Shown: positions 20,620-31,556 of the stretch, in pieces
Position numbering within the stretch: the first letter of the stretch is position 1
Layout: every line of letters begins with the position of its first letter
Source of the DNA: Vibrio barjaei
GTDB lineage: Bacteria; Pseudomonadota; Gammaproteobacteria; Enterobacterales; Vibrionaceae
NCBI RefSeq assembly: GCF_001639065.2
Contig: NZ_LQXO02000032.1
Coordinates: 1 to 64,000, forward strand
DNA: 64,000 nt
Reading direction: 5' to 3'
Position numbers and translations under genes: made by a program
Notes under the pieces: generated by a model
Database searches by the model: none
What the model was told of the DNA's origin: nothing
The model's input: only the letters and a program-made list of their open reading frames with translations

Positions 20620-21318
20620 ATTAAATTGCTCTAAATGCCTAAGCTAGTGTGTAAAAAAACACAGTTCAATTTTCACTAAATCTTTCAATCAAATTCTGCG
20701 CTTCACAGTGTCAATTTCACACTGTCAAATTAAAGAGATGTGCGGTCATTATCTAGACAACTTAGTGATAACGCGGTGTGCCTCGTGATTTTCCTACTTT
20801 CGGTAAAATCATATAGATAAGAATGGTTGTAGCTTGTTGTAATTAAATTACGTAACATGCTACATTTTTCGGGCTTTATGTACGCTTTTTCCTAAGAAGA
20901 ACAAAGTGTCGAATTTTCGAAAAAGGCAAATTTAGAGTTGATACTCTAAGTTGGCTTGGGTATCGTATTTATATGTTTTCAATGGAAGATAAGACTTGGT
21001 AAGGAATCATTTATTTGACTCACTTTGCCACAATGACAGTAAAGTTTGCTGACCATTTTTGTAACTACTTTTGTTTTAAACTTTCAAGTGAGATGAGAGT
21101 AAGTGCAGCAAGTGACTTATCTCAGTGATAAAGAGCCCTAACTGTGAGCGTTTGATTGTATCTCGCAGTATTTAAGCGTTTTCATAGTGAGTTATCACAT
21201 CATTGAAAAACAGAAGCATAACGCTTCGATTGGTTTTGAGCACTGCCTCAGTAGTTCAGCAATGGCTACTGAATGTCGGTAAGTTTGAGCGGCGCAAGCC
21301 GCTCCCTTTTTTTAGCTG
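20620..21318 (+). other. Gene-free gap with a possible small-RNA unit
   Basis: No plausible protein gene is seen in these 700 bases on either strand. A sigma70-like promoter (TTGATA at 20938-20943, 17-base spacer, TATCGT at 20961-20966) and an intrinsic terminator at 21287-21313 frame a rightward stretch of about 340 bases. Within it TCAGTAG (21248-21254) pairs with CTACTGA (21266-21272) close to the terminator. In V. cholerae I recall the glyoxylate genes aceB and aceA lying in this place; they are absent here. Confidence 0.4.
21287..21313 (+). terminator. Intrinsic terminator with no assigned gene
   Basis: GAGCGGC-GCAA-GCCGCTC is followed by CC and seven T. The T-run is on the plus strand only; on the minus strand the hairpin is followed by AAACTT. 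It therefore ends a rightward transcript, but the last rightward gene (oxyR2) already has its own terminator 670 bases earlier. Confidence 0.8.
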
Positions 21319-21789
21319 TTATGCGTCTAGTGCTTCCGAATCGCCACTCTCTTCAACTTCGTCTGGCTCAACTTCTTCTTGAAGCTCTAGCAAGTTAACT
21401 GCGATCGCGACAAAATCACTGTCAGTAATAATGCCAACTAGCTGTTTATTTTTCACAACAGGTAGGCATCCCACTTTGTGTTTCTGCATGTAGAGTGCAC
21501 TTTCTTTTAATCCGGCTCTTGGTTCTACCGTCATAATATTGCTGTGCATGAGTTCACTCAATGGGGTGGATAATGTGTAAGATTGGTCGCTTGGGATTTT
21601 TTGTAGGATGGATTCTTGTGCTGCCAAAACATCACGTTGAGAAACAATGCCGAGCAAATGACGTTCTGCATCAACGATAGGTATATGCCTGATATCGAGT
21701 GCTTCCATCGTATGTTTAGCATCGGCTAGGGAGTGAGACCGCAATAGGGTGTGAGGGTTGCGAGTCATCATATCTTCGACCTTAATCAT
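21319..21789 (-). CDS. CBS-domain protein
   Basis: A 156-residue protein made of one CBS pair: MMTRNPHTLLRSHSLADAKHTMEALDIRHIPIVD (about 7-40) and LMHSNIMTVEPRAGLKESALYMQKHKVGCLPVV (about 86-118), each ending in the usual GIV/GIIT-S/D text. CBS pairs bind adenine nucleotides or related ligands. There is no catalytic domain, and the last 20 residues are acidic (EEVEPDEVEESGDSEALDA). It is divergent from queA. The specific role is unknown. Confidence 0.9.
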   Translation of the reverse strand: MIKVEDMMTRNPHTLLRSHSLADAKHTMEALDIRHIPIVDAERHLLGIVSQRDVLAAQESILQKIPSDQSYTLSTPLSELMHSNIMTVEPRAGLKESALYMQKHKVGCLPVVKNKQLVGIITDSDFVAIAVNLLELQEEVEPDEVEESGDSEALDA

Positions 21790-22044
21790 AGGGCCTCCAA
21801 CTCGTTCTGATTGTGTACTTTAACTATAGAATTTTTCATGGATTAAGTCTGAGACAGGCGTCGTTTTTTGTAGCGCCAGTCACAAAATAAACTTACTGAT
21901 ATTAAGGTTAAATTGCGTCCCCAAAAAACACAGAGTTTACGTTGGACAATGACGGTTCAGCTTGCTATTCCAACGGGTCACTTTATACTATGCGGCTGCG
22001 AATTTTTTCGCCGTTTTTGTCGCTTAATATAGAAGATTGGTGTT

Positions 22045-23097
22045 ATGCAAGTTTCAGATTTTCATTTTGATTTACCAGATAAGCTTATTGCTCGCTACCC
22101 TAAAGCCGAAAGAAGCTCAAGCCGACTGCTTCAGCTAACTGGAAATACTGGTGAAGTCGTAGATGGAAGCTTCACTGATATCATTGACCAAGTTCAGCCG
22201 GGCGATCTACTCGTGTTCAATAATACCCGCGTGATTCCAGCACGAATGTTTGGACGTAAAGCGTCAGGCGGTAAAATTGAAGTGCTCGTTGAACGTATGC
22301 TGGATGACAAGCGTGTCCTAGCTCATGTTCGATCTTCTAAAGCGCCGAAACCAGGTACAGAACTGTTCCTTGGAGAAAATGATGAATACCAAGCGTTGAT
22401 GGTCGCTCGTCACGACGCACTTTTTGAAATTGAAATGCAGTCTGATAAGACGGTTCTTGATATTCTTAATGATATTGGCCACATGCCATTACCTCCTTAT
22501 ATCGATCGTCCAGATGAGGATGCCGATAAAGAACGTTACCAGACCGTATACAACGAGAAGCCAGGTGCGGTTGCAGCTCCTACCGCTGGTCTTCACTTTG
22601 ACGATGTAGTGCTTGAGAAAATCAAAGCTAAAGGTGCGAACTTTGCTTATGTGACTCTGCATGTTGGTGCGGGTACTTTCCAACCAGTGCGGGTTGAGAA
22701 TATTAACGATCATCACATGCACGCAGAGTATGTTGAAGTACCGCAAGAGGTCGTAGACGCGATCAATGAAACCAAAGCAAACGGTGGTCGAATTATCGCA
22801 GTTGGTACAACATCGGTTCGTTCTCTAGAAAGTGCTGCGCAAGATGCGCTGAAAAATGGCACTGAATTAGTGCCATTTTTTGGTGACACAGAAATCTTTA
22901 TTTTCCCAGGATATGAGTATCAGTTGGTGGATTGCTTAGTAACCAATTTCCACCTTCCTGAGTCCACGCTCATCATGCTCGTCAGTGCATTTGCGGGCTA
23001 CGATAATGTGATGAGCGCATACCACCACGCTGTAGAACAGAAGTACCGCTTCTTTAGCTACGGTGATGCGATGTTCATTACCAAAAAGACCGCTTAA
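22045..23097 (+). CDS. queA: S-adenosylmethionine:tRNA ribosyltransferase-isomerase QueA
   Basis: A 350-residue enzyme. It starts [19 protein letters not shown] and includes the family blocks [25 protein letters not shown] and [16 protein letters not shown]. QueA adds the SAM-derived epoxycyclopentane ring to preQ1 in tRNA, the penultimate step to queuosine. tgt, which inserts preQ1, follows after 151 bases. That gap holds CACTAG/CTAGTG (23151-23170), a stem without a T-run, so read-through into tgt is likely. Confidence 0.97.
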   Translation: MQVSDFHFDLPDKLIARYPKAERSSSRLLQLTGNTGEVVDGSFTDIIDQVQPGDLLVFNNTRVIPARMFGRKASGGKIEVLVERMLDDKRVLAHVRSSKAPKPGTELFLGENDEYQALMVARHDALFEIEMQSDKTVLDILNDIGHMPLPPYIDRPDEDADKERYQTVYNEKPGAVAAPTAGLHFDDVVLEKIKAKGANFAYVTLHVGAGTFQPVRVENINDHHMHAEYVEVPQEVVDAINETKANGGRIIAVGTTSVRSLESAAQDALKNGTELVPFFGDTEIFIFPGYEYQLVDCLVTNFHLPESTLIMLVSAFAGYDNVMSAYHHAVEQKYRFFSYGDAMFITKKTA

Positions 23098-23215
23098 GAT
23101 TATTATTTCACTCAAGGAGCCAGTGGAATACGGTAAGGATTACCAACTTCACTAGTCGTTTGGCTAGTGCATTCAAGTGCGACAAGCTACGCTTGTTAGT
23201 GCGTTTTAAGATTGA

Positions 23216-24382
<1,167 letters not shown>

Positions 24383-24396
24383 TTGGCTAAATAAAC

Positions 24397-24510
24397 GGCT
24401 ATCCCTGCAATTGGTACCAAATCCTAGCTCTCGGTCACATTTTTTATGTGTTTAAGTCGCTATGAAACATTGAGTTACCGTTTGCTTCTTGAAAAGATAA
24501 GGGGATAGCC
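24397..24510 (+). promoter_or_regulatory. Structured leader before yajC
   Basis: GGCTATCCC (24397-24405) pairs perfectly with GGGATAGCC (24502-24510), closing a 114-base segment. Inside it are CACAT-TTTTT-ATGTG and the palindrome TTGGTACCAA. The segment ends 41 bases before the yajC ATG. It resembles a folded mRNA leader or a small RNA. No known riboswitch signature is seen. Confidence 0.35.
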
Positions 24511-24551
24511 CAATTTTGGATATGTATTTACATTAAAGAGGATGTTTTCCG

Positions 24552-24881
24552 ATGAGTTTGATTTCTGCAGCTCACGCAGCTGAAGCGGCACCACAAGGTG
24601 GCGGTTTTGAAATGCTAATTATGCTTGGCATGTTTGCGGTAATTTTCTATTTCATGATTTACCGCCCACAAGCTAAGCGTGCTAAAGAGCATAAAAACCT
24701 AATGGCTTCTATGGGTAAGGGTGATGAAGTCCTAACTAATGGCGGTCTAATTGGTAAGATCACTAAAATTGCTGAAGACAACGACTACATTGCTATCGCT
24801 CTTAACGACAACAATGAAGTAGTTATCAAGAAAGACTTCGTTACTGCAGTGCTACCAAAAGGTACGCTAAAGTCTCTATAA
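24552..24881 (+). CDS. yajC: Preprotein translocase subunit YajC
   Basis: A 109-residue protein with one membrane helix (about 20-38, FEMLIMLGMFAVIFYFMIYRP) and the YajC signature MIYRPQAKRAKEHKNLMASMGKGDEVLTNGGLIGKI. It joins SecD and SecF in the accessory complex of the SecYEG channel. A good AAAGAGGA ribosome site precedes the ATG. secD follows after 22 bases. Confidence 0.97.
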   Translation: MSLISAAHAAEAAPQGGGFEMLIMLGMFAVIFYFMIYRPQAKRAKEHKNLMASMGKGDEVLTNGGLIGKITKIAEDNDYIAIALNDNNEVVIKKDFVTAVLPKGTLKSL

Positions 24882-24903
24882 AAACAGCTAAAGGATCCTC
24901 GCT

Positions 24904-26760
24904 GTGCTAAACCGTTATCCTTTGTGGAAGTACCTGATGGTGGTGTTCGCCATCGCCATTGCAGCTTTGTATGCACTTCCCAATCTATACGGTGAAGATC
25001 CGGCTATTCAAATTACAGGGGCGCGCGGCGCCTCTGTTGATATGTCGACGCTGGATACTGTCACCAAAGCTCTTGAAGAAGAGCAACTTTCTCGTAAGTC
25101 CATTGCTTTAGAAAATGGCTCCATTCTTGTTCGTTTCAACGATACTGATACTCAAATCAGTGCGCGTGACGTAATCAGCCAAGCTTTAGGTAAAGATTCC
25201 ATTGTTGCATTGAACCTAGCGCCAGCTACGCCAAACTGGCTAGAGTCGATCGGTGCAAACCCAATGAAATTAGGCTTAGACCTTCGTGGTGGTGTTCACT
25301 TCTTGATGGAAGTGGATATGGATGCTGCGATGGAAAAGCTGGTGGGTCAGCAAGAAGAAGCATTTCGTAGTGAGCTTCGTGAAGACCGAATTCGCTACCG
25401 CTCCATTCGTCCATCGGGTAAAGATGGTGTCGAAGTACTACTTCGTGACGCTGAACAACTCGCGGAAGCAAAAGCGGTGCTAACTACGAAACACCCAGAC
25501 ATGGACTTCTTTGATTCTGACTCAAATGGTCGTTTCGCACTTGTAGCGCGTTTTAAAGAAACTCGTCTACAAGAGATTCGTAACTATGCTGTCGAGCAGA
25601 ACATCACCATTTTACGTAACCGTGTAAACGAACTGGGTGTGGCTGAACCTCTGGTTCAACGTCAAGGTGCTAGTCGTATCGTAGTTGAACTTCCAGGTGT
25701 ACAAGATACTGCTCGAGCTAAAGAGATTCTTGGTGCTACGGCAACGCTAGAATTCCGTGAAGTAGACAGCTCAGCGGATCTTGCAGCAGCAGCTAATGGT
25801 CGAGCACCAGCAGGCAGTGAAATCAAGCAAGACCGTGACGGTCGTCCTGTGGTGTTGAAGAAGCGCGTTATTCTAGGTGGTGCGAGCATTACCGATGCAA
25901 GTTCAAGTGCTGATGAATATGGTCGTCCACAAGTTAACATCTCGCTAGATAGCGAAGGTGGTAACAAAATGGCGGCGTTCTCACGTCAGAATATTGGTAA
26001 GCTGATGGCAACGGTTTTCGCTGAGTATAAAGACAGCGGCAAACGTACACCGGAAGGCAAAGTTATTCTTGATAAGCATGAAGAAGTCATTAACCAAGCG
26101 ACGATTCAATCGGCACTTGGTCGCAACTTCCGTATTACTGGTATTGATTCTGCAGCTGAAGCTCACAACTTAGCTCTGCTATTGCGTGCCGGTGCTCTGA
26201 TTGCACCTATTTCAATTGTTGAAGAACGTACTATCGGTCCATCAATGGGTCAGCAAAACATCGACATGGGCATCAAAGCATGTATCACAGGTATGATCGC
26301 TGTAATGCTATTCACCTTGGTGTATTACCGTCGATTTGGCCTATTTGCCAATATGGCGTTAATGGCTAACATCGTATTGATCGTTGGTGTGATGTCGATG
26401 ATTCCTGGTGCAACGATGACGTTACCAGGTATTGCAGGTATCGTACTTACCGTAGGTATGGCAGTTGATGCTAACGTTCTGATATTTGAGCGGATACGTG
26501 AAGAGCTAAAAGAGGGGCGCAATCCTCAACAAGCGATTCACCAAGGCTATGCCAATGCGTTTAGTACCATTGCTGATGCTAACATTACGACGCTAATTAC
26601 CGCGATTATTCTATTCGCAGTAGGTACTGGTGCAATCAAAGGCTTCGCGGTAACGCTGTCGATTGGTATTATCACTTCTATGTTTACTGCCATCATTGGT
26701 ACACGATGCCTCGTGAACCTAGTGTACGGTGGTAAGCGTATCAACAAGTTGTCGATCTAA
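24904..26760 (+). CDS. secD: Protein translocase subunit SecD
   Basis: A 618-residue membrane protein, matching the 615 of E. coli SecD. One N-terminal helix (about 8-26) is followed by the large periplasmic P1 domain containing [15 protein letters not shown]. Five more helices form the C-terminal half, with the RND-type text [24 protein letters not shown]. It uses the proton gradient to pull proteins through the Sec channel. The start is GTG with GGATCC upstream. secF follows after nine bases. Confidence 0.98.
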   Translation: MLNRYPLWKYLMVVFAIAIAALYALPNLYGEDPAIQITGARGASVDMSTLDTVTKALEEEQLSRKSIALENGSILVRFNDTDTQISARDVISQALGKDSIVALNLAPATPNWLESIGANPMKLGLDLRGGVHFLMEVDMDAAMEKLVGQQEEAFRSELREDRIRYRSIRPSGKDGVEVLLRDAEQLAEAKAVLTTKHPDMDFFDSDSNGRFALVARFKETRLQEIRNYAVEQNITILRNRVNELGVAEPLVQRQGASRIVVELPGVQDTARAKEILGATATLEFREVDSSADLAAAANGRAPAGSEIKQDRDGRPVVLKKRVILGGASITDASSSADEYGRPQVNISLDSEGGNKMAAFSRQNIGKLMATVFAEYKDSGKRTPEGKVILDKHEEVINQATIQSALGRNFRITGIDSAAEAHNLALLLRAGALIAPISIVEERTIGPSMGQQNIDMGIKACITGMIAVMLFTLVYYRRFGLFANMALMANIVLIVGVMSMIPGATMTLPGIAGIVLTVGMAVDANVLIFERIREELKEGRNPQQAIHQGYANAFSTIADANITTLITAIILFAVGTGAIKGFAVTLSIGIITSMFTAIIGTRCLVNLVYGGKRINKLSI

Positions 26761-26769
26761 GGGTTAGTT

Positions 26770-27717
26770 ATGTTTCAGATATTGAAAGCAGACAAAACGA
26801 TCGACTTTATGCGTTGGTCTAAAGCGGCATTTGCCTTGTCGCTCGTGATGATAGGTGCTGCTATCTTTACTTTATCAACCAAATGGTTGAACTGGGGTCT
26901 AGATTTTACTGGCGGTACGTTGATTGAAGTTGGCTTCGAGCAGCCAGCTAACCTTGAACAAGTGCGTTCGGCTCTAGATGCGAAAGGCTTTGGCGATGCA
27001 ACGGTTCAGAACTTTGGTTCATCTCGTGATGTCATGGTTCGTCTCCGCCCACGTGAAGATGTACAAGCGGAAGCGTTAGGTAACCAGATTTTGGATGCGA
27101 TTAAACAAGGTACGGGCGAAAGCGTTGAAATGCGCCGTATCGAGTTTGTTGGTCCAAACGTGGGTGATGAGCTGACCGAAGCGGGCGGTTTGGCGATCTT
27201 AGTATCGTTAATCTGTATCTTGATCTATGTATCTGTACGATTCGAATGGCGCTTAGCGGCAGGTGCAGTACTAGCACTCGCGCACGACGTTATAATTACG
27301 TTGGGTATTTTCTCTTTGATGCAAATCGAAGTCGACCTTACCATTGTTGCGGCACTGCTTACCGTAGTCGGTTACTCACTCAATGATACGATTGTTGTTT
27401 TCGACCGTATTCGAGAAAACTTCCGTAAGATGCGTAATGGTGAGCCAGCTGACATTATGAACAGCTCAATCACTCAAACGCTAAGCCGTACCTTGATTAC
27501 GTCTGGTACTACATTATTCGTAGTTATCGCACTCTTTACTCAAGGTGGTGCGATGATTCACGGGTTCGCAACAGCCTTGCTGTTAGGTATTACCGTTGGT
27601 ACTTATTCTTCAATCTATGTTGCGTCGGCTCTGGCTCTGAAACTGGGTATCCAGAAAGAGCACTTAATGCCACCGCAGATTGAGAAAGAAGGTGCCGAGT
27701 TTGACGAGATGCCTTAA
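26770..27717 (+). CDS. secF: Protein translocase subunit SecF
   Basis: A 315-residue partner of SecD. The first helix (about 19-38) leads into GLDFTGGTLIEVGFEQPA, then the later helices carry VGYSLNDTIVVFDRIRENFRKMR, the equivalent of the SecD motif. It ends yajC-secD-secF. A terminator follows 82 bases after the stop. Confidence 0.98.
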   Translation: MFQILKADKTIDFMRWSKAAFALSLVMIGAAIFTLSTKWLNWGLDFTGGTLIEVGFEQPANLEQVRSALDAKGFGDATVQNFGSSRDVMVRLRPREDVQAEALGNQILDAIKQGTGESVEMRRIEFVGPNVGDELTEAGGLAILVSLICILIYVSVRFEWRLAAGAVLALAHDVIITLGIFSLMQIEVDLTIVAALLTVVGYSLNDTIVVFDRIRENFRKMRNGEPADIMNSSITQTLSRTLITSGTTLFVVIALFTQGGAMIHGFATALLLGITVGTYSSIYVASALALKLGIQKEHLMPPQIEKEGAEFDEMP

Positions 27718-27798
27718 GGCATTGAATTAGACTTCAAGTACGTCGTCATCCATACGCAGATGCAGCCAGTGGATGACGAAAGAATCGTTCTAAATCGT

Positions 27799-27829
27799 AA
27801 AAGCCACTCTATCGAGTGGCTTTTCTTTT
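27799..27829 (+). terminator. Terminator after secF
   Basis: AAAAGCCACTC pairs with GAGTGGCTTTT around TATC, with a T-rich tail. Confidence 0.88.
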
Positions 27830-27882
27830 GTCTGCTTTAAATGGATGACAGTAACTATCTCACTGCACCGAAAGCACCAAAC

Positions 27883-27910
27883 AAAAAATCCCGACCAATG
27901 GCCGGGATTT
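27883..27910 (-). terminator. Terminator after suhB
   Basis: On the minus strand AAATCCCG pairs with CGGGATTT across a nine-base loop, followed by TTTTG. It lies 38 bases past the suhB stop. Confidence 0.8.
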
Positions 27911-27947
27911 CAAATTCAGCTGTGACGGGCTGTGATTCTTAAGCTAA

Positions 27948-28751
27948 TTACTTAAGGATAGCTTCGTTACCATTCTCGCGAATGATCTTAAGCATGCTCT
28001 TAGCACCACGTGCACTTGCAGCAACAACATTACCAGACTTCATGTACTCAGTGCCGCCTGAAAAATCAGTCACGATAGCGCCAGCTTCACGAGCGATCAG
28101 CTCACCAGCAGCCATGTCCCATGGTTTTAGGCCTAGTTCGAAGAAGCCGTCTAGACGACCTGCACCTACATAGCAAAGATCAAGAGCAGCAGAACCTGCG
28201 CGGCGGAAATCTGCACATTCAACGAACATTGCCGACATGATCTTGAAGTAGCTTTCAGAGTGCTGCTTTTGCTTCGAAGGGAAACCTGTACCGATGACAG
28301 TACCTTTTAGGTCTTTTAGTGTGTTAACACGGATTCGAGCATTGTTTAATTGAGCGCCAGCACCGCGTTGTGCAGTGAATAGCTCGTTTAGCATTGGATC
28401 GTATACGCACGCAACTTCAGTTTTACCCTTAATGCGAACCGCAATAGATACTGAGAAGTGTGGAATACCTTTAACGAAGTTATTAGTGCCATCCAGTGGG
28501 TCGATGATCCATTGTACGTCGCTATCTTTACCTTCAATCATGCCACCTTCTTCAGCGATGATGCTGTGGTCAGGGTAAGATGTTTGAATAGTATGGATAA
28601 TGAGTGCTTCAGCTTCTTTGTCTACGTTAGTAACAAAGTCATTAGTGCCTTTCTGTACTGACTCGATCTTGTCAGTGTTTTCTAGTGATTTAGCAATATG
28701 GTTGCCCGCTTTACGCGCAGCGCGTATAGCGATATTTAGCATTGGATGCAT
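27948..28751 (-). CDS. suhB: Inositol-1-monophosphatase family protein SuhB
   Basis: A 267-residue phosphatase of E. coli length (267). Metal-binding motifs are EEGG (67-70), WIIDPLDGTNNFVKGIPHFSVSIA (about 81-104) and the C-terminal WDMAAGELIAREAGA. Besides inositol phosphate hydrolysis, SuhB in E. coli joins the rRNA antitermination complex. It is divergent from trmJ, and the 177-base gap holds an IscR-like site. Confidence 0.97.
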   Translation of the reverse strand: MHPMLNIAIRAARKAGNHIAKSLENTDKIESVQKGTNDFVTNVDKEAEALIIHTIQTSYPDHSIIAEEGGMIEGKDSDVQWIIDPLDGTNNFVKGIPHFSVSIAVRIKGKTEVACVYDPMLNELFTAQRGAGAQLNNARIRVNTLKDLKGTVIGTGFPSKQKQHSESYFKIMSAMFVECADFRRAGSAALDLCYVGAGRLDGFFELGLKPWDMAAGELIAREAGAIVTDFSGGTEYMKSGNVVAASARGAKSMLKIIRENGNEAILK

Positions 28752-28860
28752 ACGAATTTTCCCAACGGATGTTAAAGAACAAAAAGCGGCGGCGAGTATA
28801 CCAAAGTTTTGGCAAAAGGGAAGTGGTTATTTTTTGTTCTGTCATCAGGGTGACTAAAAA

Positions 28861-28885
28861 GACCCTGACTATTTTAGTCGGGTTT
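28861..28885. promoter_or_regulatory. IscR type-1-like site upstream of trmJ
   Basis: The 16-base core CCTGACTATTTTAGTC (28864-28879) is identical to the core of the first IscR site before iscR. Over 25 bases it fits the type 1 consensus at about 21 positions, missing the outer ATA. It lies 44 bases before the trmJ ATG. Confidence 0.6.
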
Positions 28886-28928
28886 ATGTTATTATTCGTC
28901 GGTTTTGTAATCTTGGTGCAATTTGATA

Positions 28929-29660
28929 ATGCTAGACAACGTGAAAATCGTCCTCGTCGGAACCTCTCACTCCGGTAATATCGGTTCAGCTGCAAGAGCG
29001 ATGAAGGTGATGGGGTTAAGCCAGATGGTCTTGGTCGACCCACAATGTGAGGTAGATGCTCAAGCGGTTGCGCTTGCTGCGGGCGCTAGTGATATTGCGC
29101 TTGGAGCTCAAATTGTTGGTTCGTTGCAAGAAGCGATTGAAGATTGTGGTTTGGTTGTTGGCTCAAGTGCGCGCTCTCGTACACTGGATTGGCCTATGAT
29201 TGAACCAAGAGAGTGTGGCGAGAAGTTTGCCATTGAAGGTGAACAACATCCTGTTGCTTTAGTTTTTGGCCGTGAACGCACTGGCTTAACCAACGAAGAA
29301 TTACAGCTTTGCCATTTTCATACTTGTATTCCAGCAAACCCGGAATACAGCTCTCTTAACTTAGCGATGGCTGTTCAGACATTAAGTTATGAAGTACGTG
29401 TTGCGCATTTGCAGCGTGTGGCCAACCAGTTTCCTGAACAAGAGGAAGCAGAGTATCCACGTCACAAAGAGCTAGAATTATTCTACCAACACCTTGAAAA
29501 AGTCATCACCGATACCCAGTTTATTTCTAAAGATAAACCAGGGTTAGTAATGAACAAATTACGCAGAATGTTCAGTAGAGCTCGCCCTGAGTCACAGGAA
29601 ATCAACACGTTGCGTGGTATTTTAACGTCAATAGAAAAAGGACTAGGGGTTAAAAAATAA
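28929..29660 (+). CDS. trmJ: tRNA (cytidine/uridine-2'-O-)-methyltransferase TrmJ
   Basis: A 243-residue SPOUT methyltransferase. It begins [38 protein letters not shown], and the knot region shows [42 protein letters not shown], which binds SAM. It methylates position 32 of tRNAs. The ATG at 28929 is chosen by comparison with the E. coli N-terminus (MLQNIRIVLVETSHTGN); an in-frame TTG lies two codons earlier. iscR follows after 112 bases. Confidence 0.95.
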   Translation: MLDNVKIVLVGTSHSGNIGSAARAMKVMGLSQMVLVDPQCEVDAQAVALAAGASDIALGAQIVGSLQEAIEDCGLVVGSSARSRTLDWPMIEPRECGEKFAIEGEQHPVALVFGRERTGLTNEELQLCHFHTCIPANPEYSSLNLAMAVQTLSYEVRVAHLQRVANQFPEQEEAEYPRHKELELFYQHLEKVITDTQFISKDKPGLVMNKLRRMFSRARPESQEINTLRGILTSIEKGLGVKK

Positions 29661-29681
29661 CCACTTTTTCTGTTGGGTTAA

Positions 29682-29731
29682 ATACCTGACTATTTTAGTC
29701 AAATAAATACTTGATTAAAATAGTCAGGTAT
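29682..29731 (+). promoter_or_regulatory. Two adjacent IscR type 1 sites upstream of iscR
   Basis: Site A is 29682-29706 and site B 29707-29731, directly abutting. Both fit ATASYYGACTRWWWYAGTCRRSTAT: A has ATACCTGACTATTTTAGTC and B has ATTAAAATAGTCAGGTAT. B ends 41 bases before the iscR ATG. This is the expected layout for autorepression by [2Fe-2S]-IscR. Confidence 0.88.
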
Positions 29732-29772
29732 GGAAAAATCGAAACCACATAATCAATGTGGAAACGTGTGAT

Positions 29773-30279
29773 ATGAGACTAACATCAAAAGGAAGATATG
29801 CAGTAACGGCGATGCTAGATGTCGCACTGCACTCACAGCAAAGCCCAGTACCTCTAGCCGATATCTCTGAACGCCAAGGGATTTCACTGTCATATCTAGA
29901 GCAACTGTTCTCAAAATTGCGCAAAGCTGGACTTGTAGCCAGTGTTCGCGGCCCAGGTGGTGGTTACCGACTCGGCGCCGAAGCATCTGATATTGCAATT
30001 GGAACGGTGATAGCTGCTGTTGATGAGTCTGTTGATGCAACCAAATGTGCTGGTAAAGGCGATTGCCAAGGTGGTACACGTTGCCTCACTCATACGCTTT
30101 GGAGAGATTTAAGCTCTCGTATTAGTGACTTCTTAAATAACATCACTCTTGGCGAGTTGATGGTAGATAACGAAGTATTAGAAATTTCAGACCGACAAGA
30201 CGTAGATCTTGCGGTAAATCATGGGTTCTCAAGAAAAAGTACAAGCACCGCACCCATCGGAATCAATGTTCGCTCGTAA
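29773..30279 (+). CDS. iscR: Fe-S cluster assembly regulator IscR
   Basis: A 168-residue Rrf2-family regulator. The winged helix is in residues 1-65 ([20 protein letters not shown]...[12 protein letters not shown]). The [2Fe-2S] ligands are C92, C98, C104 and H107, the same numbers as E. coli. The cluster-bound form represses the isc operon through type 1 sites, which are present upstream. The ATG at 29773 gives the canonical N-terminus; a frame open from 29758 is discarded. Confidence 0.98.
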   Translation: MRLTSKGRYAVTAMLDVALHSQQSPVPLADISERQGISLSYLEQLFSKLRKAGLVASVRGPGGGYRLGAEASDIAIGTVIAAVDESVDATKCAGKGDCQGGTRCLTHTLWRDLSSRISDFLNNITLGELMVDNEVLEISDRQDVDLAVNHGFSRKSTSTAPIGINVRS

Positions 30280-30308
30280 GTAGTGTTGCTTTTACATTGG
30301 AGTAAAGA

Positions 30309-31523
30309 ATGAAACTGCCTATTTATCTAGACTACTCTGCCACATGTCCTGTTGACCCAAGGGTTGCAGAAAAGATGGTTCAATTTATGACAATGGACGG
30401 TACCTTTGGTAACCCAGCGTCACGATCACACCGTTTTGGTTGGCAAGCAGAAGAAGCAGTAGACAACGCGCGTGAGCAAATCGCCGATCTGTTAAATGCG
30501 GATCCTCGCGAAATTATTTTCACTTCGGGCGCGACAGAATCAGACAACCTTGCTATCAAGGGTGCTGCTCACTTTTACGCTAAAAAAGGTAAGCATGTTA
30601 TTACCTGTAAAACAGAGCATAAAGCAGTACTTGACCCATGTCGTCAATTAGAGCGTGAAGGCTTTGAGGTAACGTATCTTGAGCCAGAAGCAAATGGTCT
30701 TATTGACTTAGCAAAGTTAGAAGCCGCAATGCGTGACGATACCGTGCTTGTTTCTATCATGCACGTAAACAACGAAATTGGTGTTGTTCAAGATATCGCC
30801 GCTATTGGTGAGCTATGCCGCAGCAAGAAAATCGTTTTCCACGTTGATGCTGCGCAATCGGCTGGCAAATTGCCAATTGATGTTCAAGAAATGAAAGTTG
30901 ACTTAATTTCAATGTCAGCTCACAAAATTTATGGCCCGAAAGGTATCGGTGCACTATACGTTCGTCGTAAACCACGTATCCGTTTAGAAGCACAAATGCA
31001 CGGTGGTGGTCATGAGCGTGGTTTCCGTTCTGGTACGCTACCAACTCACCAAATTGTTGGTATGGGCGAGGCATTTGCTATTGCTAAGCAAGATATGCAA
31101 AAAGATTATGACCATGCAAAATCTCTGCGTGATCGCCTGTTAAATGGCGTTAAAGATCTTGAAGCCGTTACGATCAATGGTGACCTAGAGCAGCGCGTAC
31201 CTCACAACCTAAATGTGAGCTTCGCATTTGTTGAAGGTGAATCGTTGCTGATGTCATTGAAAGATCTTGCAGTATCATCCGGTTCCGCATGTACTTCAGC
31301 GAGCCTAGAACCATCTTATGTACTTCGTGCATTAGGTCTGAACGATGAACTGGCACACAGCTCTGTACGTTTCTCGTTTGGTCGCTTCACGACAGAAGAA
31401 GATATCGATTACGCGATTGAGCAAATTACAACAGCAGTGAACAAGTTACGTGACATGTCTCCTCTATGGGATATGTATAAAGAAGGGATTGACCTAGATA
31501 CGGTCGAGTGGGCACACCACTAA
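30309..31523 (+). CDS. iscS: Cysteine desulfurase IscS
   Basis: A 404-residue PLP enzyme. Lys206 in [12 protein letters not shown] binds PLP and Cys328 in [19 protein letters not shown] carries the persulfide; both match E. coli numbering. It supplies sulfur for Fe-S clusters, thiamine and tRNA thiolation. It is second in the isc operon, 29 bases after iscR. Confidence 0.99.
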   Translation: MKLPIYLDYSATCPVDPRVAEKMVQFMTMDGTFGNPASRSHRFGWQAEEAVDNAREQIADLLNADPREIIFTSGATESDNLAIKGAAHFYAKKGKHVITCKTEHKAVLDPCRQLEREGFEVTYLEPEANGLIDLAKLEAAMRDDTVLVSIMHVNNEIGVVQDIAAIGELCRSKKIVFHVDAAQSAGKLPIDVQEMKVDLISMSAHKIYGPKGIGALYVRRKPRIRLEAQMHGGGHERGFRSGTLPTHQIVGMGEAFAIAKQDMQKDYDHAKSLRDRLLNGVKDLEAVTINGDLEQRVPHNLNVSFAFVEGESLLMSLKDLAVSSGSACTSASLEPSYVLRALGLNDELAHSSVRFSFGRFTTEEDIDYAIEQITTAVNKLRDMSPLWDMYKEGIDLDTVEWAHH

Positions 31524-31556
31524 TCTCACGATAGTAGAGGATTCGAGGAATTTATT

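Noticed and set aside
20973..21313. CsrB-type regulatory RNA
   Set aside because: Only two GGA motifs occur in the stretch, far fewer than in CsrB-type RNAs.
23151..23170. CACTAG/CTAGTG hairpin between queA and tgt as terminator
   Set aside because: No T-run follows; the genes most likely share read-through transcription.
25662..25967. 101-residue leftward frame inside secD
   Set aside because: Antisense to a conserved domain, no ribosome site, and biased composition.
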